Below, piece after piece: positions 17,362-26,396 of a stretch of DNA of 61,631 bases. The notes under the pieces are model-generated. The model was not told the origin of the DNA and searched no databases. It worked only from the letters and a program-made list of their open reading frames with translations. Made by a program: the position numbers and the translations under genes. The DNA comes from an uncultured Rubrobacteraceae bacterium (GTDB lineage: Bacteria > Actinomycetota > Rubrobacteria > Rubrobacterales > Rubrobacteraceae): positions 1-61,631 of the forward strand of contig CADCVF010000072.1 of assembly GCA_902806095.1 (NCBI GenBank), given 5' to 3'. Numbering within the stretch: the first letter of the stretch is position 1; the number at the start of each line of letters is the position of its first letter.

Positions 17362-20013
17362 ATGGGCTGCTACGTGTTGGGTTTCCAGGAGATCGACCAG
17401 ACGCAGGTCGCGGTCGTTGGCGGCAAGGGCGCGCACCTGGGGGAGCTTTCGCGGATCGAAGGCCTCCGCGTGCCGGCTGGCTTTTGCGTGACGACGGACG
17501 CCTTCCAGCGGATCATGGCGGAAGCGCCGTCGATCGACGATCGGCTCGATCGGCTGTCGCGCCTGAAGTCGGACGACCGGCAGGCGATCCGCGCGCTCAG
17601 CGCGGAGATCCGCCAGACCCTCGAAGGGGTCGCCATCCCTGACCATCTGGCGGCGGAGATTACCCGCCCGCTCGCCCGGCTCGGCGAGCAAGCCGCCTAC
17701 GCCGTCCGATCCAGTGCGACGGCGGAGGACTTGCCGACGGCCTCCTTCGCGGGCCAGCAGGACACGTACCTGAATGTCGTGGGGCCGGCGGTGATCCTCC
17801 GGCACGTCAGCCGGTGCTGGGCCTCGCTCTTCACCGAGCGGGCCGTGACCTACCGCCTGCGGAACGGCTTGCACCACCGGAAGGTCCACATGGCCGTGGT
17901 CGTGCAGCGGATGGTCTTCCCGCAGGCGGCCGGCATCCTTTTCACAGCCGACCCCGTCACCGGCAACCGGAAGGTCGCCTCCGTGGAGGCCAGCTTCGGC
18001 CTCGGCGAGGCCCTGGCCTCCGGCTTGGTGAACGCGGACGTCTACAAGGTGCGGGACGGTGAGGTCGTCGCCAAGGCGGTTGCCACCAAGCAGCTTGCCA
18101 TCCACGCCTCGCCGGCAGGCGGGACGCAGGAGCAGGCGCTCGAGCCGGAGCGGCAGGAGCAGCCAGCGCTGACGGATGCGCAGGTCGTGCGGCTCGCCCA
18201 GCTGGGCCGGCGGATCGAAGCGCACTTCGGCCGCCCCCAGGACATCGAATGGTGCCTGGTCGACGATGGCTTCCAGTTCGTGCAGAGCCGGCCGATCACC
18301 ACGCTGTTCCCCATCCCCGCGTCCGGCGACCGAGAGAACCATGTCTACGTCTCCGTCGGTCATCAGCAGATGATGACCGACCCGATGAAACCCCTGGGAC
18401 TCTCCTTCTGGCAGATGACGACCCCGCGGCCCATGGCCGAGGCCGGCGGGAGGCTGTTCGTCGACGTCACCCGGGCCCTGGGTTCGCCGGCGAGCCGCGC
18501 GGGCCTCCTGGAGATCCTGGGGAAATCCGATCCGCTGATCAGGGACGCGCTGCAGACCATTCTCGATCGCGGCGACTTCATCCGGTCGCTCCCGGACGAG
18601 GGGCCCGGCGGGGCGCCGGCGGGCGGCGCGCCAGCCCCGATCGAGACCGATCCGGCCATCGTCGCCGAGCTGATCGGGCGCAGCCAGGCCTCCATCGCCG
18701 CCTTGAAGCGCGACATCCCGACGAAGTCCGGATCGGCGCTGCTCGACTTCATCCTGGCGGACATCCAGGAGCTGAGGCGGATCCTGTTCGATCCGCAGAG
18801 CCATCAGGTGATCATGGCGGCGATGGAGGCCACCTGGTGGCTCAACGAGCAGCTGCAGACGTGGCTGGGCGAGAAGAACGCGGCCGACACGCTCACGCAG
18901 TCCGTCCCCCACAACGTCACGTCGGAGATGGGGCTGGCGCTCCTGGACGTCGCGGACGTAATCCGCCCGCATCCGGACGTGGTGGCTTTTCTGCAGCACG
19001 TCGAGGACGAGGGCTTCCTGGACGAGCTGCCCAAGCTCGCGGGCGGGCGGGAAGCGCGAGACGCCATCCGGGCCTACCTCGAGAAGTACGGCATGCGCTG
19101 CGTCGGCGAAATCGACATCACGAGGCCGCGTTGGAGCGAACGCCCCACCATGCTCGTGCCCATGATCCTCGGCAACATCAAGAACTTCGAGCCGGGCGCC
19201 GGCGAGCGGCGCTTCGAGCAAGGGCGGCAGGAGGCCTGGAAGAAGGAACAGGAGCTGCTGGAGCGCTTGCGGGCCTTGCCGGACGGGGAGCGGAAGGCCG
19301 AAGAGGCCAAGCGGATGATCGACCGGGTCCGGACCTTCATCGGGTACCGGGAGTATCCGAAGTACGGTATGGTCAGCCGCTACTTCGTTTACAAGCTGGC
19401 CTTGTTGGAAGAAGCCGAGCGCCTCGTGCAGGCCCACGTGCTTCGTGAGAAGGAAGACATCTTCTACCTCACGTTCCAGGAGCTCCGAGACGTCGTGCGC
19501 ACGAACCAAGTGGATGACCAGCTCATCCGCCAGCGCAAGGACGCGTTAAGGTCGTATCAAGCGCTCACGCCGCCCCGGGTGCTCACGTCGGATGGCGAGG
19601 TCATCGCCGGGACGTACCGACGCGACGATTTGCCGGCCGGCGCGCTGGTCGGCTTACCGGTTTCGGCCGGCACCATCGAGGGGCGGGCCCGCGTCATCCT
19701 GGACATGGCGGAGGCCGATCTCGAAGCGGGCGATATCCTGGTCACCACCTACACAGACCCCAGCTGGACGCCCCTGTTCGTCGCGATCAAGGGCCTGGTG
19801 ACAGAGGTGGGGGGCCTGATGACCCATGGCGCGGTGATCGCACGGGAGTACGGCTTGCCGGCCGTCGTGGGGGTGGAGCATGCCACCCGGCTGATCCGGG
19901 ATGGGCAGCGGATCCGCGTGCACGGAACGGACGGTTACGTCGAGATCCTGCCCTCGTGCGCAGCAGACTGGTCAGCTAGTCTAGCCGTAGCCGACCGGGC
20001 CGGGGTATCATGA
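17362..20013 (+). CDS. rph: Rifampicin phosphotransferase
   Basis: This 883-residue PEP-synthase-like enzyme transfers the beta-phosphate of ATP to rifampicin, inactivating it. The N-terminal ATP-grasp domain opens with GGKGAHLGELSRIEGLRVP, the typical Rph and PEP synthase start. It includes VRSSATAEDLPTASFAGQQ and ADPVTGNRKVASVEASFGL. A central helical rifampicin-binding region follows (about 350-760). The C-terminal swivelling His domain carries GGLMTHGAVIAREYGLPAVV with the catalytic His at residue 822, and the ending VHGTDGYVEIL is Rph-like. ATG 17362 has GGAGGGAG seven bases upstream; the longer frame from 17251 lacks this and does not match family N-termini. The RAE-like palindrome upstream supports the assignment over PEP synthase and suggests rifamycin induction. 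Confidence 0.93.
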   Translation: MGCYVLGFQEIDQTQVAVVGGKGAHLGELSRIEGLRVPAGFCVTTDAFQRIMAEAPSIDDRLDRLSRLKSDDRQAIRALSAEIRQTLEGVAIPDHLAAEITRPLARLGEQAAYAVRSSATAEDLPTASFAGQQDTYLNVVGPAVILRHVSRCWASLFTERAVTYRLRNGLHHRKVHMAVVVQRMVFPQAAGILFTADPVTGNRKVASVEASFGLGEALASGLVNADVYKVRDGEVVAKAVATKQLAIHASPAGGTQEQALEPERQEQPALTDAQVVRLAQLGRRIEAHFGRPQDIEWCLVDDGFQFVQSRPITTLFPIPASGDRENHVYVSVGHQQMMTDPMKPLGLSFWQMTTPRPMAEAGGRLFVDVTRALGSPASRAGLLEILGKSDPLIRDALQTILDRGDFIRSLPDEGPGGAPAGGAPAPIETDPAIVAELIGRSQASIAALKRDIPTKSGSALLDFILADIQELRRILFDPQSHQVIMAAMEATWWLNEQLQTWLGEKNAADTLTQSVPHNVTSEMGLALLDVADVIRPHPDVVAFLQHVEDEGFLDELPKLAGGREARDAIRAYLEKYGMRCVGEIDITRPRWSERPTMLVPMILGNIKNFEPGAGERRFEQGRQEAWKKEQELLERLRALPDGERKAEEAKRMIDRVRTFIGYREYPKYGMVSRYFVYKLALLEEAERLVQAHVLREKEDIFYLTFQELRDVVRTNQVDDQLIRQRKDALRSYQALTPPRVLTSDGEVIAGTYRRDDLPAGALVGLPVSAGTIEGRARVILDMAEADLEAGDILVTTYTDPSWTPLFVAIKGLVTEVGGLMTHGAVIAREYGLPAVVGVEHATRLIRDGQRIRVHGTDGYVEILPSCAADWSASLAVADRAGVS

Positions 20014-20066
20014 TCGGATGTCCAGGCCCGCAACCTGTATCCTTCTCTAGAGAACGAGGAGTACTC

Positions 20067-20171
20067 ATGTATCTGGCCACCGACTACATCCACCCCACGT
20101 CCCACAGGGGCCGTCGTCCGGGGACAGGCACGCAAGACCTCCACAAGGCGGTCGACAGTCTGATTCGGTAG
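20067..20171 (+). CDS. Possible 34-residue peptide gene
   Basis: An ATG preceded by GAGGAG (six bases away) opens a 34-codon frame starting MYLATDYIHPTSHRGRRPG and ending DSLIR. It lies between rph and the RTX-type gene, 18 bases before the latter's start, so it may be translated from the same leader. No known family. The good ribosome site is the main support. Confidence 0.3.
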   Translation: MYLATDYIHPTSHRGRRPGTGTQDLHKAVDSLIR

Positions 20172-20189
20172 AGCGGAGGAAGGAGAGGT

Positions 20190-20702
20190 ATGAACAGAGT
20201 AGCGAAAACCTTGGGTCTAGTGGCGATCCTGCTGACCCTAGCGAGCGGAACCGCCTGGGCCGTTATCGAATGCACGGCGGGTAGCGCGTGTCGGGGGACG
20301 GACGGGCCCAATACGATGTACGGCTCGGGTAACGAGGACCGCATCTACGGGAAGGACGGAGCGGACGTTATCGACGCGACGGGCGGGTTTGACGAGCTCT
20401 ACGGTGGGGACGGAAACGACGCGGGGCTCTACGGCGGGAACGGACGGGACCTGGTGCAGGGCGGCGCCGGGGAGGATAAGGCTATAGGGGGTTCCGGCGC
20501 CGACACGATGCGTGGGGGCAATGGACGGGATGAACTCTGGGGAGAAGGAGCCGCCGACACGCTCGACGGCGGTCCCGACAATGACATACTGCACAGTTCC
20601 CGCGACGGGAAGGCGCGCAACACGGTGGGCGGTGGACGCGGGTTCGACATCTGTTACGTCGATAAGAACGACCGGGTGAAAGGCTGCGAGCGGAAGTACT
20701 GA
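20190..20702 (+). CDS. Secreted RTX-type calcium-binding protein
   Basis: The 170-residue product has a signal peptide (MNRVAKTLGLVAILLTLASG, cleaved after AWA). A run of about seven Gly/Asp-rich nonapeptide repeats of the hemolysin type follows (GSGNEDRIYGKDGADVI, GGDGNDAGLYGGNGRDL, GGNGRDELWGEGAADTL), which should form a calcium-bound beta-roll. The end, GGGRGFDICYVDKNDRVKGC, provides two Cys that could pair. There is no sorting signal or C-terminal anchor, so it is probably released. The ATG follows AGGAAGGAGAGGT. It resembles the head of the LPNTG protein at 13486. Confidence 0.87.
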   Translation: MNRVAKTLGLVAILLTLASGTAWAVIECTAGSACRGTDGPNTMYGSGNEDRIYGKDGADVIDATGGFDELYGGDGNDAGLYGGNGRDLVQGGAGEDKAIGGSGADTMRGGNGRDELWGEGAADTLDGGPDNDILHSSRDGKARNTVGGGRGFDICYVDKNDRVKGCERKY

Positions 20703-21153
20703 CCGAACAAGGGTAGCGCCGGTAGGGGTATGATCCACCCAACCTCTTGGAAGAGGCGTTCTCGGATGTTCGCAACGCCTAGCGCAGCCGGGGATCTATC
20801 GGCGCTGCATGATAAGTGGTCCCGAACGCAGACGGGAGGTGTTGTCGAGAGCGGTAAGAGAGTAGTCTGGCAGCAGTCACTCGACCGGGTCCTACGGGTC
20901 CCAGGCTCTGCACTTTGGGGGATGTGTTCAAGAGGCTGTCCTCCGGTGAACCCTTTCTACCCTCGCAGCAGGGAAAGTCTTAAAGGTCCTTCAACCTCCA
21001 TTAACAACGCTTAAAGGCAAGAATGTTAGGGTTAGTAGTGCATAGTCCGGTCGGGGCTTCCCCCCTCCGTCTCGGCCGGACTCTCTTACCAACCTGGCCG
21101 GCGCTTGACGCCGTGGTGACCGTCCTCTCCTTGTAAGCTTGGATCTCCTGTCG
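20703..21153. other. Intergenic stretch with a terminator-like hairpin
   Basis: No gene is visible. AGTCCGG (21044-21050) pairs with CCGGACT (21076-21082), and the loop carries a second GGGG/CCCC pairing. It lies between convergent genes and could act in both directions. Confidence 0.4.
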
Positions 21154-22182
21154 TTACCTAAGAGTGATGTTGTCAGCCGACGTACTGACGCCGGGTCCGA
21201 GCTTTATGAGGTCTCCGTTCATGGTGTTGTTTTCGACCTCGACATTCTTGGTGTCTGGCCTGTCGGAACGTCCAGAGTCGGTGATACGGATCCCGAGGTC
21301 ATCCTCATTTCCGCCGAAGGTGTTGTTAGCAACATAGGAGTTGCAAGCGTCGTGTATCGAGACGCCGCCGCGCACTGTCTCCGAACCGTTGTTCTGGATG
21401 ATGTTATACGTTGCGCTGAATTCGGCGCCGGAGCATTCTGTACGCTCGAACCTTACGCCAGCCCGGCCGTTGTTAGAAAGAACGTTGTCATGCACGTTGA
21501 AAGAACCTACGGTGGTGTCACTCATGAGCACGTCGCCCCAGAGCCCGTGTCCCAGATTGTCATGCACGTAATTGTGCCCGGCCTCGTACTCCTTTATCCC
21601 CTTCACCCCAGCGGCGATGACGCCGAGGGCTCGGAGGTCGGTGGTGTTGCTGTCGATCTCGTTGTAGAGGATGTGACCGCGAGCGTTTGTGATACCAGCC
21701 GCCCCGTTGTGGTGAATACGGTTGAACTCAATCAGGGTCTCATCGTCGCCAGAGCCGGCAGCTATGGCCGACCCGCCGCCGGAGCGGCCTTTGAAGTCAG
21801 CGCCGGAGATATCGAGCCACCTAATAACGTTGTCACCCCTGAGGGCTATAAGGCTCTCGAGGTCGGCCCCGTTGACGAGCTTCGTGGTGGGGTCGGGGTC
21901 GGTAGCCGGTCCAACCCTCCTCCATATACCCTCAGCGCCCCTAAGCTCGTCGCCCACCTTCAGGATGATCAGGTCGTTGACCTGATAGGTGGCGTTCGGG
22001 GCGAGCTGGAAAGCCGTAGCCGTGGTAGCAGAATCGGAGTTCACAACGTTGGCAAGGTTCGCGTGCGCCGGGACGTTGACCACGCGGGTGGCTGCTGCCT
22101 CCACCTTGGTGGAGGAGAAAGTGAATATTGCCAGGCACGCCACAAGGGCGGACACGAACACGAGTGTTAAAAGTTTCTGCAT
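21154..22182 (-). CDS. Secreted right-handed beta-helix protein
   Basis: The 342-residue protein has a signal peptide (MQKLLTLVFVSALVACLAIF, cleavage near VEA). Its body is made of beta-helix coils with pectate-lyase-type Asn ladders: IEFNRIHHNGAAGITN, YVHDNLGHGLWGDVLM, FNVHDNVLSNNGRAGVRFE, NIIQNNGSETVRGGVSIHD. The N-terminal part (LANVVNSDSATTATAFQLAP) resembles the region before such folds. It probably binds or cleaves an extracellular polysaccharide; no catalytic residues can be assigned with confidence. The ATG at 22182 has AAGGAGGGGT directly upstream, so the longer frame to 22266 is not used. Confidence 0.87.
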   Translation of the reverse strand: MQKLLTLVFVSALVACLAIFTFSSTKVEAAATRVVNVPAHANLANVVNSDSATTATAFQLAPNATYQVNDLIILKVGDELRGAEGIWRRVGPATDPDPTTKLVNGADLESLIALRGDNVIRWLDISGADFKGRSGGGSAIAAGSGDDETLIEFNRIHHNGAAGITNARGHILYNEIDSNTTDLRALGVIAAGVKGIKEYEAGHNYVHDNLGHGLWGDVLMSDTTVGSFNVHDNVLSNNGRAGVRFERTECSGAEFSATYNIIQNNGSETVRGGVSIHDACNSYVANNTFGGNEDDLGIRITDSGRSDRPDTKNVEVENNTMNGDLIKLGPGVSTSADNITLR

Positions 22183-22246
22183 ACCCCTCCTTACCGGTTG
22201 ACCGGAATGTCGGCCCCGGAGTCCCTTCCAAGACGTAACGGTTACA

Positions 22247-22460
22247 TCATACTCGCCTGAATACATTCAAGAATTTGAGTTCCCGGCTGCTTTGATACAT
22301 GGTGGCGTTGACGATGGATGTACCGGCAGCCTTGACGTCGAAGTTCTCACCCTCGACGAGTGGGGCTACGTCTGCCCCTCTGCTCGCTCCACTGTCGTCC
22401 CGACAAGCGCAAACAGTGCCAGCGACGGCACCAGCAGGATTAAACGCCCCTCGACACCAC
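22247..22460 (-). pseudogene. Remnant of a secreted carbohydrate-binding protein
   Basis: After AAGGAGGGGGT and a GTG the minus strand should encode a signal peptide, but the frame is broken: LILLVPSLALFALVGTTVER lies in one frame and ends at a stop, and APLVEGENFDVKAAGTSIVN followed by MYQSSRELKF lies in another. The second piece resembles the first strand of CBM6/CBM35-type modules (VEGENFD...GTSVVND). Only the first 70 or so residues remain, directly upstream of the beta-helix gene. Confidence 0.38.
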
Positions 22461-22572
22461 CCCCTCCTTATTCTTCAAGATGACCTAGTATGACATAATC
22501 CGCACACTTTGTGAACAGGAGCGAGAAGATGGGCCGAGGCTGCTAGAGAGACCCCGACCCTCTCACCGTGGC

Positions 22573-23031
22573 TTATTGATACTGTTGCTGAGAAGGTGGC
22601 GGTGGCTCAGGAGCTGAGCCGGAAGGTGAGTCTGCAGCTGAGCCGGCCTCCGAACCAGACTCACTACGTGCCTCAAGACCTGACTTACTACCGGCCTCAG
22701 AACCTGACTTATCACTAACCCCAGAAACTGACTCACTAATTGCCTCCGAATCAGACTTACTACTATCCTCAGGAACCTCAGGACCTGACTTACTACCAGC
22801 CTCAGAACCTGACTCCCCGATAGCCTCAGATACTGACTTACCAATAACTTCGGGAACTGACTTACTAATAGCCTCAGGAAGGGAGGTGCCAAGAGAGTGT
22901 ACGTTCGCGATGAGCGGCGTCACCCTGGGCACAAAGATGCCGAAGTACAATAAAACGTTGATGGTCAAGGCGACCACCCCAACGACGAGCACGACCATCG
23001 GCTTGTTCAGCGCCTGCTCTAACCTACTCAC
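22573..23031 (-). CDS. Single-pass membrane protein with octapeptide repeats
   Basis: The 152-residue protein has one membrane segment (about residues 12-34: MVVLVVGVVALTINVLLYFG). A polar tail made of about nine degenerate eight-residue repeats of the form S-K/E-S-x-S-E-A-x follows (SKSVPEVI, GKSVSEAI, GESGSEAG, SKSGPEVP, DKSGSEAG). It ends in a Pro/Gln-rich tip. The repeats correspond to 24-bp DNA units. The tail is probably unstructured or a flexible stalk. I know no family for it. The start is GTG with a weak ribosome site. Confidence 0.6.
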   Translation of the reverse strand: MSRLEQALNKPMVVLVVGVVALTINVLLYFGIFVPRVTPLIANVHSLGTSLPEAISKSVPEVIGKSVSEAIGESGSEAGSKSGPEVPEDSSKSDSEAISESVSGVSDKSGSEAGSKSGLEARSESGSEAGSAADSPSGSAPEPPPPSQQQYQ

Positions 23032-23366
23032 TTAATTGGGCACCACCTTACTCTAGCCTTCCAAGGGCACAATCATAACGCAAGATCGCGAAGCCTGGCT
23101 CCAGAACCGCCGTTGTCCGGAGAAACCTCACACATATACCTGGCGAGCCAGGCAGCCTCCTGCCTACTCATAGCGCTTGCACCTTGCTTCTTCGGGCTTC
23201 ACTGTTTCGTCACGAACCGGAGACGCCAACGGTGTAGGATGGGGCGAGTGAGTAGGCAGAGACGATACCGACCGCTCACAGATGAAGGGTGAATCGACGG
23301 TGAACCTGGCAGAACACCTCTTCGAGTGGGTACTCCACCAGAAACTACGAAGCCCCGGCGTCTGAG
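23032..23366. other. Intergenic stretch
   Basis: It separates two divergent genes and should hold their promoters. GCCTGGC-tc-GCCAGGC near 23140 is a short palindrome. A 27-codon frame at 23282-23365 ends two bases before the phosphatase start but has no ribosome site. Confidence 0.35.
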
Positions 23367-25748
23367 GTGAGACGATCCGATGTCGGCTTGGCGGCGCTGC
23401 GGTCCGGGCTCACCCGCTTCGGGCGCTACCTGCGACGCGGAACTGCAGCCTACGGTGTGCTGCTCATAGCACTCCTCCTGACCGTCATCGCCTGGTACTA
23501 CGTGCGCCAGACCGTCGAAGTGCAGAACCGCGCCCGTTTCGAGGAGAGCACCCAGGCCACCCAGGAGGCCCTGGAGCGCCGCACCAAAGCCTACCTCGAC
23601 GCGATGTTCGGCGCCCGCGGCCTGTTCTACGCCTCCGACTCGGTCACCCAGGAGGATTGGAGCGACTACGTCAAGGGCATCGAGCCAGCCAGCCGCTTCG
23701 AGGGTCTACAAGCCCTGGGCTACGCCCAGAGGGTGGATCCCGAGGACAGAGAGTCTTTCATGCGCAAGTCTCGGGACGAGGGGCTGCCAGGGATGCGGCC
23801 TGATCTGGACCCCGGTGGGGAGCGTTCGGCGTATTTCCCCCTAACCTACGTAGCTCCCATTGGCGAGGCCAACCAGAGCATGCTCGACTACGATTTCTAT
23901 GCTGAGGATGCGCATAGGGAGCCTATGGACCTGGCGCGCGATAGCGGAGAGCCGCGGGCTACAAACATGGTCTACGTACTGAGTGAGGCCCACCCTGACG
24001 ACATAGCTAATCTCGCCTTACGACGGGGTTTTGTCGTCTACCTCCCGATCTACCAAGAGAGGGAGCCGCTAGGGAGTGTCGGTGAGCGTCGGCGCGCGCT
24101 CAGAGGGTTCATCGTCGGATCGTTCGTAAGCGACGAGCTACTCGATGGGATTTTCAAGGGATCCTTCGACCCAGCGATAGATTTCGAGGCCTACGACGGC
24201 GGGAGCATAGCCTCGAGCCCACTGCTCTACGATCGCGACGGCATAAGACGCGACGAGAAGAAGAGAAATTCGTTCCTCTTCTTCAAAGAGACCCAAATAA
24301 GGGTGGCCGGACGCGTGTGGACGCTGTACTTTACTACGCTGCCGGCTTTCGAGGAGGGGGCCGAGAGCAACCTGCCTCCCTTCGTGCTTGCGAGCGGCCT
24401 TATGTTGAGCCTGCTGATCTTCGGTATCACCTTGATGGTGGTGCGCAGCCGCTCTAGAGCTGAGATCTACAGCGAAGACTTGGAGGTGGCCAACAAGGAG
24501 CTGGAGAGCTTCTACAACTCGGTCGAGCAGGAACTAGGGACGGCGCGGAGCATCCAGCACGCCCTGCTCCCCAAGGACTTGCCCAAGCTCGATGGCTGGA
24601 AGATAGCCTACCACTACCAACCCGCACGGGAGGTTGGTGGCGACTTCTACGATTTCCTTCCTTTGGACGGGGGTCGTATTGGGCTCGTCATCGGCGACGT
24701 CTCAGGCAAGGGTATTGCGGCGGCCCTGGTGATGGCCAACACCCAGAGCGTGCTTCGTGCTATCGCCCGAAGAGGAAACATCGCCCCAGGGCGGGTATTG
24801 GCGGAGGCCAACGAGGTGCTATATGCGTACATCCCGGCCGGCACGTTCGTCACCTGCTTCTATGGCGTCCTCGATCCGGAGAGTGGCCGGCTCCTCTACG
24901 CCAACGCCGGCCACGACCCCCCCTATATGCAGCGGGCCGGCGACGCACAGGAGCTAATAGCGAGGGGGATGCCACTCGGTTTGATGCCCGGCATGCCATA
25001 CGAGGAAAAAGAGGCCGATCTCGCCGCGGGGGACGATCTCCTGTTCTACAGCGATGGGCTGGTAGAGGCTCACGACTCTGAAGGCGAGATGTTCGGCTTC
25101 CCGCGCCTTCGAGATCTGGTCATGGTCCAGAGTGCCGGAAGCGGCGAGGAGCTCGTCGACTTTCTACTGGCCGAGCTGACCCGCTTCACGGGCGAGGACT
25201 CCGAGCAGGAGGACGACATAACCCTGGTCACCCTGGAGAGATCCAGGGCTGGCATCAAGGATCGCAAGACCCAGGTGCAACCGTATGCGACGGATAGTGA
25301 CGGCGACAGGCGAGCCCTCGCGGACTTCACCCTTCCTAGCGAGCCGGGCAACGAACGCCTGGCGATGGAGAAGGTCGCCGAGGCGGTGAACGAACTCGGT
25401 CTTTCCGGACGACGCCTGGATAGGCTCAAGACCGCTGTGGCCGAGGCGACGATGAACGCCATGGAGCACGGCAACAGGTACGATCCCAAAGTCCCCGTCA
25501 GGATCCAAATCTGGCTCCTGAAGGAACGCTTGTTGGTGCGCATCATCGACCGGGGGAGCGGTCCTCTACCGAGTCCGACAGCGATTGGACCGGACCTGCA
25601 GGCCAAGCTGGGGGGTACGCAGACGGCGCGGGGTTGGGGTCTGTTCCTGATCGAGCGCATGGTCGATGAGGTCCGCGTCTCGGGAAACCCGGATCATCAC
25701 ACCGTCGAACTGGTAATGCGCCTGGAAGCAGGCAAAGATGCCAGCTAA
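23367..25748 (+). CDS. CHASE-sensor SpoIIE-type phosphatase with anti-sigma ATPase domain
   Basis: This 793-residue protein links an extracellular sensor to partner-switching control. TM1 is at about residues 29-48. A CHASE domain follows to about 330 (SDSVTQEDWSDYVKGIEP, YFPLTYVAPIGEAN, GFVVYLPIYQ), then TM2 at about 338-360. The SpoIIE/RsbU PP2C domain spans about 385-630, with metal residues in REVGGDFYDFLPL, IGDVSGKGI, YANAGHDPP and EQEDDITLVTL. The C-terminal HATPase_c_2 domain (about 660-790) has VAEATMNAMEHGN and IDRGSG, as in RsbW-type anti-sigma kinases. One protein thus holds both the phosphatase and the opposing kinase-like module. The start is GTG. Confidence 0.95.
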   Translation: MRRSDVGLAALRSGLTRFGRYLRRGTAAYGVLLIALLLTVIAWYYVRQTVEVQNRARFEESTQATQEALERRTKAYLDAMFGARGLFYASDSVTQEDWSDYVKGIEPASRFEGLQALGYAQRVDPEDRESFMRKSRDEGLPGMRPDLDPGGERSAYFPLTYVAPIGEANQSMLDYDFYAEDAHREPMDLARDSGEPRATNMVYVLSEAHPDDIANLALRRGFVVYLPIYQEREPLGSVGERRRALRGFIVGSFVSDELLDGIFKGSFDPAIDFEAYDGGSIASSPLLYDRDGIRRDEKKRNSFLFFKETQIRVAGRVWTLYFTTLPAFEEGAESNLPPFVLASGLMLSLLIFGITLMVVRSRSRAEIYSEDLEVANKELESFYNSVEQELGTARSIQHALLPKDLPKLDGWKIAYHYQPAREVGGDFYDFLPLDGGRIGLVIGDVSGKGIAAALVMANTQSVLRAIARRGNIAPGRVLAEANEVLYAYIPAGTFVTCFYGVLDPESGRLLYANAGHDPPYMQRAGDAQELIARGMPLGLMPGMPYEEKEADLAAGDDLLFYSDGLVEAHDSEGEMFGFPRLRDLVMVQSAGSGEELVDFLLAELTRFTGEDSEQEDDITLVTLERSRAGIKDRKTQVQPYATDSDGDRRALADFTLPSEPGNERLAMEKVAEAVNELGLSGRRLDRLKTAVAEATMNAMEHGNRYDPKVPVRIQIWLLKERLLVRIIDRGSGPLPSPTAIGPDLQAKLGGTQTARGWGLFLIERMVDEVRVSGNPDHHTVELVMRLEAGKDAS

Positions 25749-25878
25749 ACACTTAAGGACGAGCGGGCTAGCTGCAAGCTTCTCCTGAGAAACGGTGTCC
25801 TGGGAAGTTCGTGCCGGTAATTTTGTGGCCTCTAGAGTCCGTACGCCACCAGGATCATTTGCTCGTGGCGGTCCGCGA

Positions 25879-26187
25879 TCACGGCTCTGGATGCGTCAAT
25901 CGTGCGTGGTAGACCTCATACCTCTCGACTTCTGTGACCGTGCCTTCGGTGACTTCGGCACCGAAGACTCGAAACCAGTGCGAGGCCTCGTCGGTGGCAT
26001 GCATCTTTTGCTCGTCTTCCCACAGGCTCACTACGAGCATCTTGCCGCCCTCCGGGTTGCCAAGGAGCAAGAGGCCACTGTAACCAATCTGCATCCTGAG
26101 CGCCGGAATCACATGCTCTTCGATCTCACGGTGTCCCTGTTGGAGTCGCTCCGGACGTACGTCGAACTGGGTTACCCGCGCGAACAT
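25879..26187 (-). CDS. Antibiotic biosynthesis monooxygenase (ABM)-domain protein, copy 1
   Basis: The 102-residue protein is a ferredoxin-like ABM monomer: MFARVTQFDVRPERLQQG, GYSGLLLLGNPEGGKMLVV, SLWEDEQKMHATDEASHWF. Such proteins act as small dimeric monooxygenases or heme- or quinone-handling proteins; the substrate here is unknown. The ATG at 26187 is preceded by GGTGGGG, and the frame upstream of it is Arg-rich and not conserved. It converges on the CHASE phosphatase gene. A paralogue at 30018 has the same arrangement and a similar upstream region. Confidence 0.8.
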   Translation of the reverse strand: MFARVTQFDVRPERLQQGHREIEEHVIPALRMQIGYSGLLLLGNPEGGKMLVVSLWEDEQKMHATDEASHWFRVFGAEVTEGTVTEVERYEVYHARLTHPEP

Positions 26188-26396
26188 GGCCCCACCGCCT
26201 TTCCACCTTGATCCCTGGCCCCTCCCATTATGGCGTACTTTTTGGATGCGTGTATGGGGATCTCGTCGGTTCAAGCTCCTGGAGTGGGACGTGCGCTGAC
26301 AACTTTGCGATCGCGATCGACCTTCACGCCCGGTACGAGATCGCACTTCAGTCTAGTAAGCTCCGACGCTATTTCCGGAGGTTACAAACAGGATCG

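Noticed and set aside
17041-19509. An 822-codon open frame on the minus strand
   Set aside because: It is antisense to rph, which has complete motifs and a good ribosome site. Its His- and Arg-rich composition is typical of a shadow frame in GC-rich DNA.
22573-22892. A minus-strand frame rich in LVSQ repeats
   Set aside because: It is the out-of-frame reading of the same 24-bp repeats; the frame with the membrane helix and Ser/Glu tail is the plausible one.
23282-23365. A 27-codon frame before the CHASE phosphatase, beginning like an acyl-CoA ligase
   Set aside because: The resemblance is only a few residues, and there is no ribosome site.
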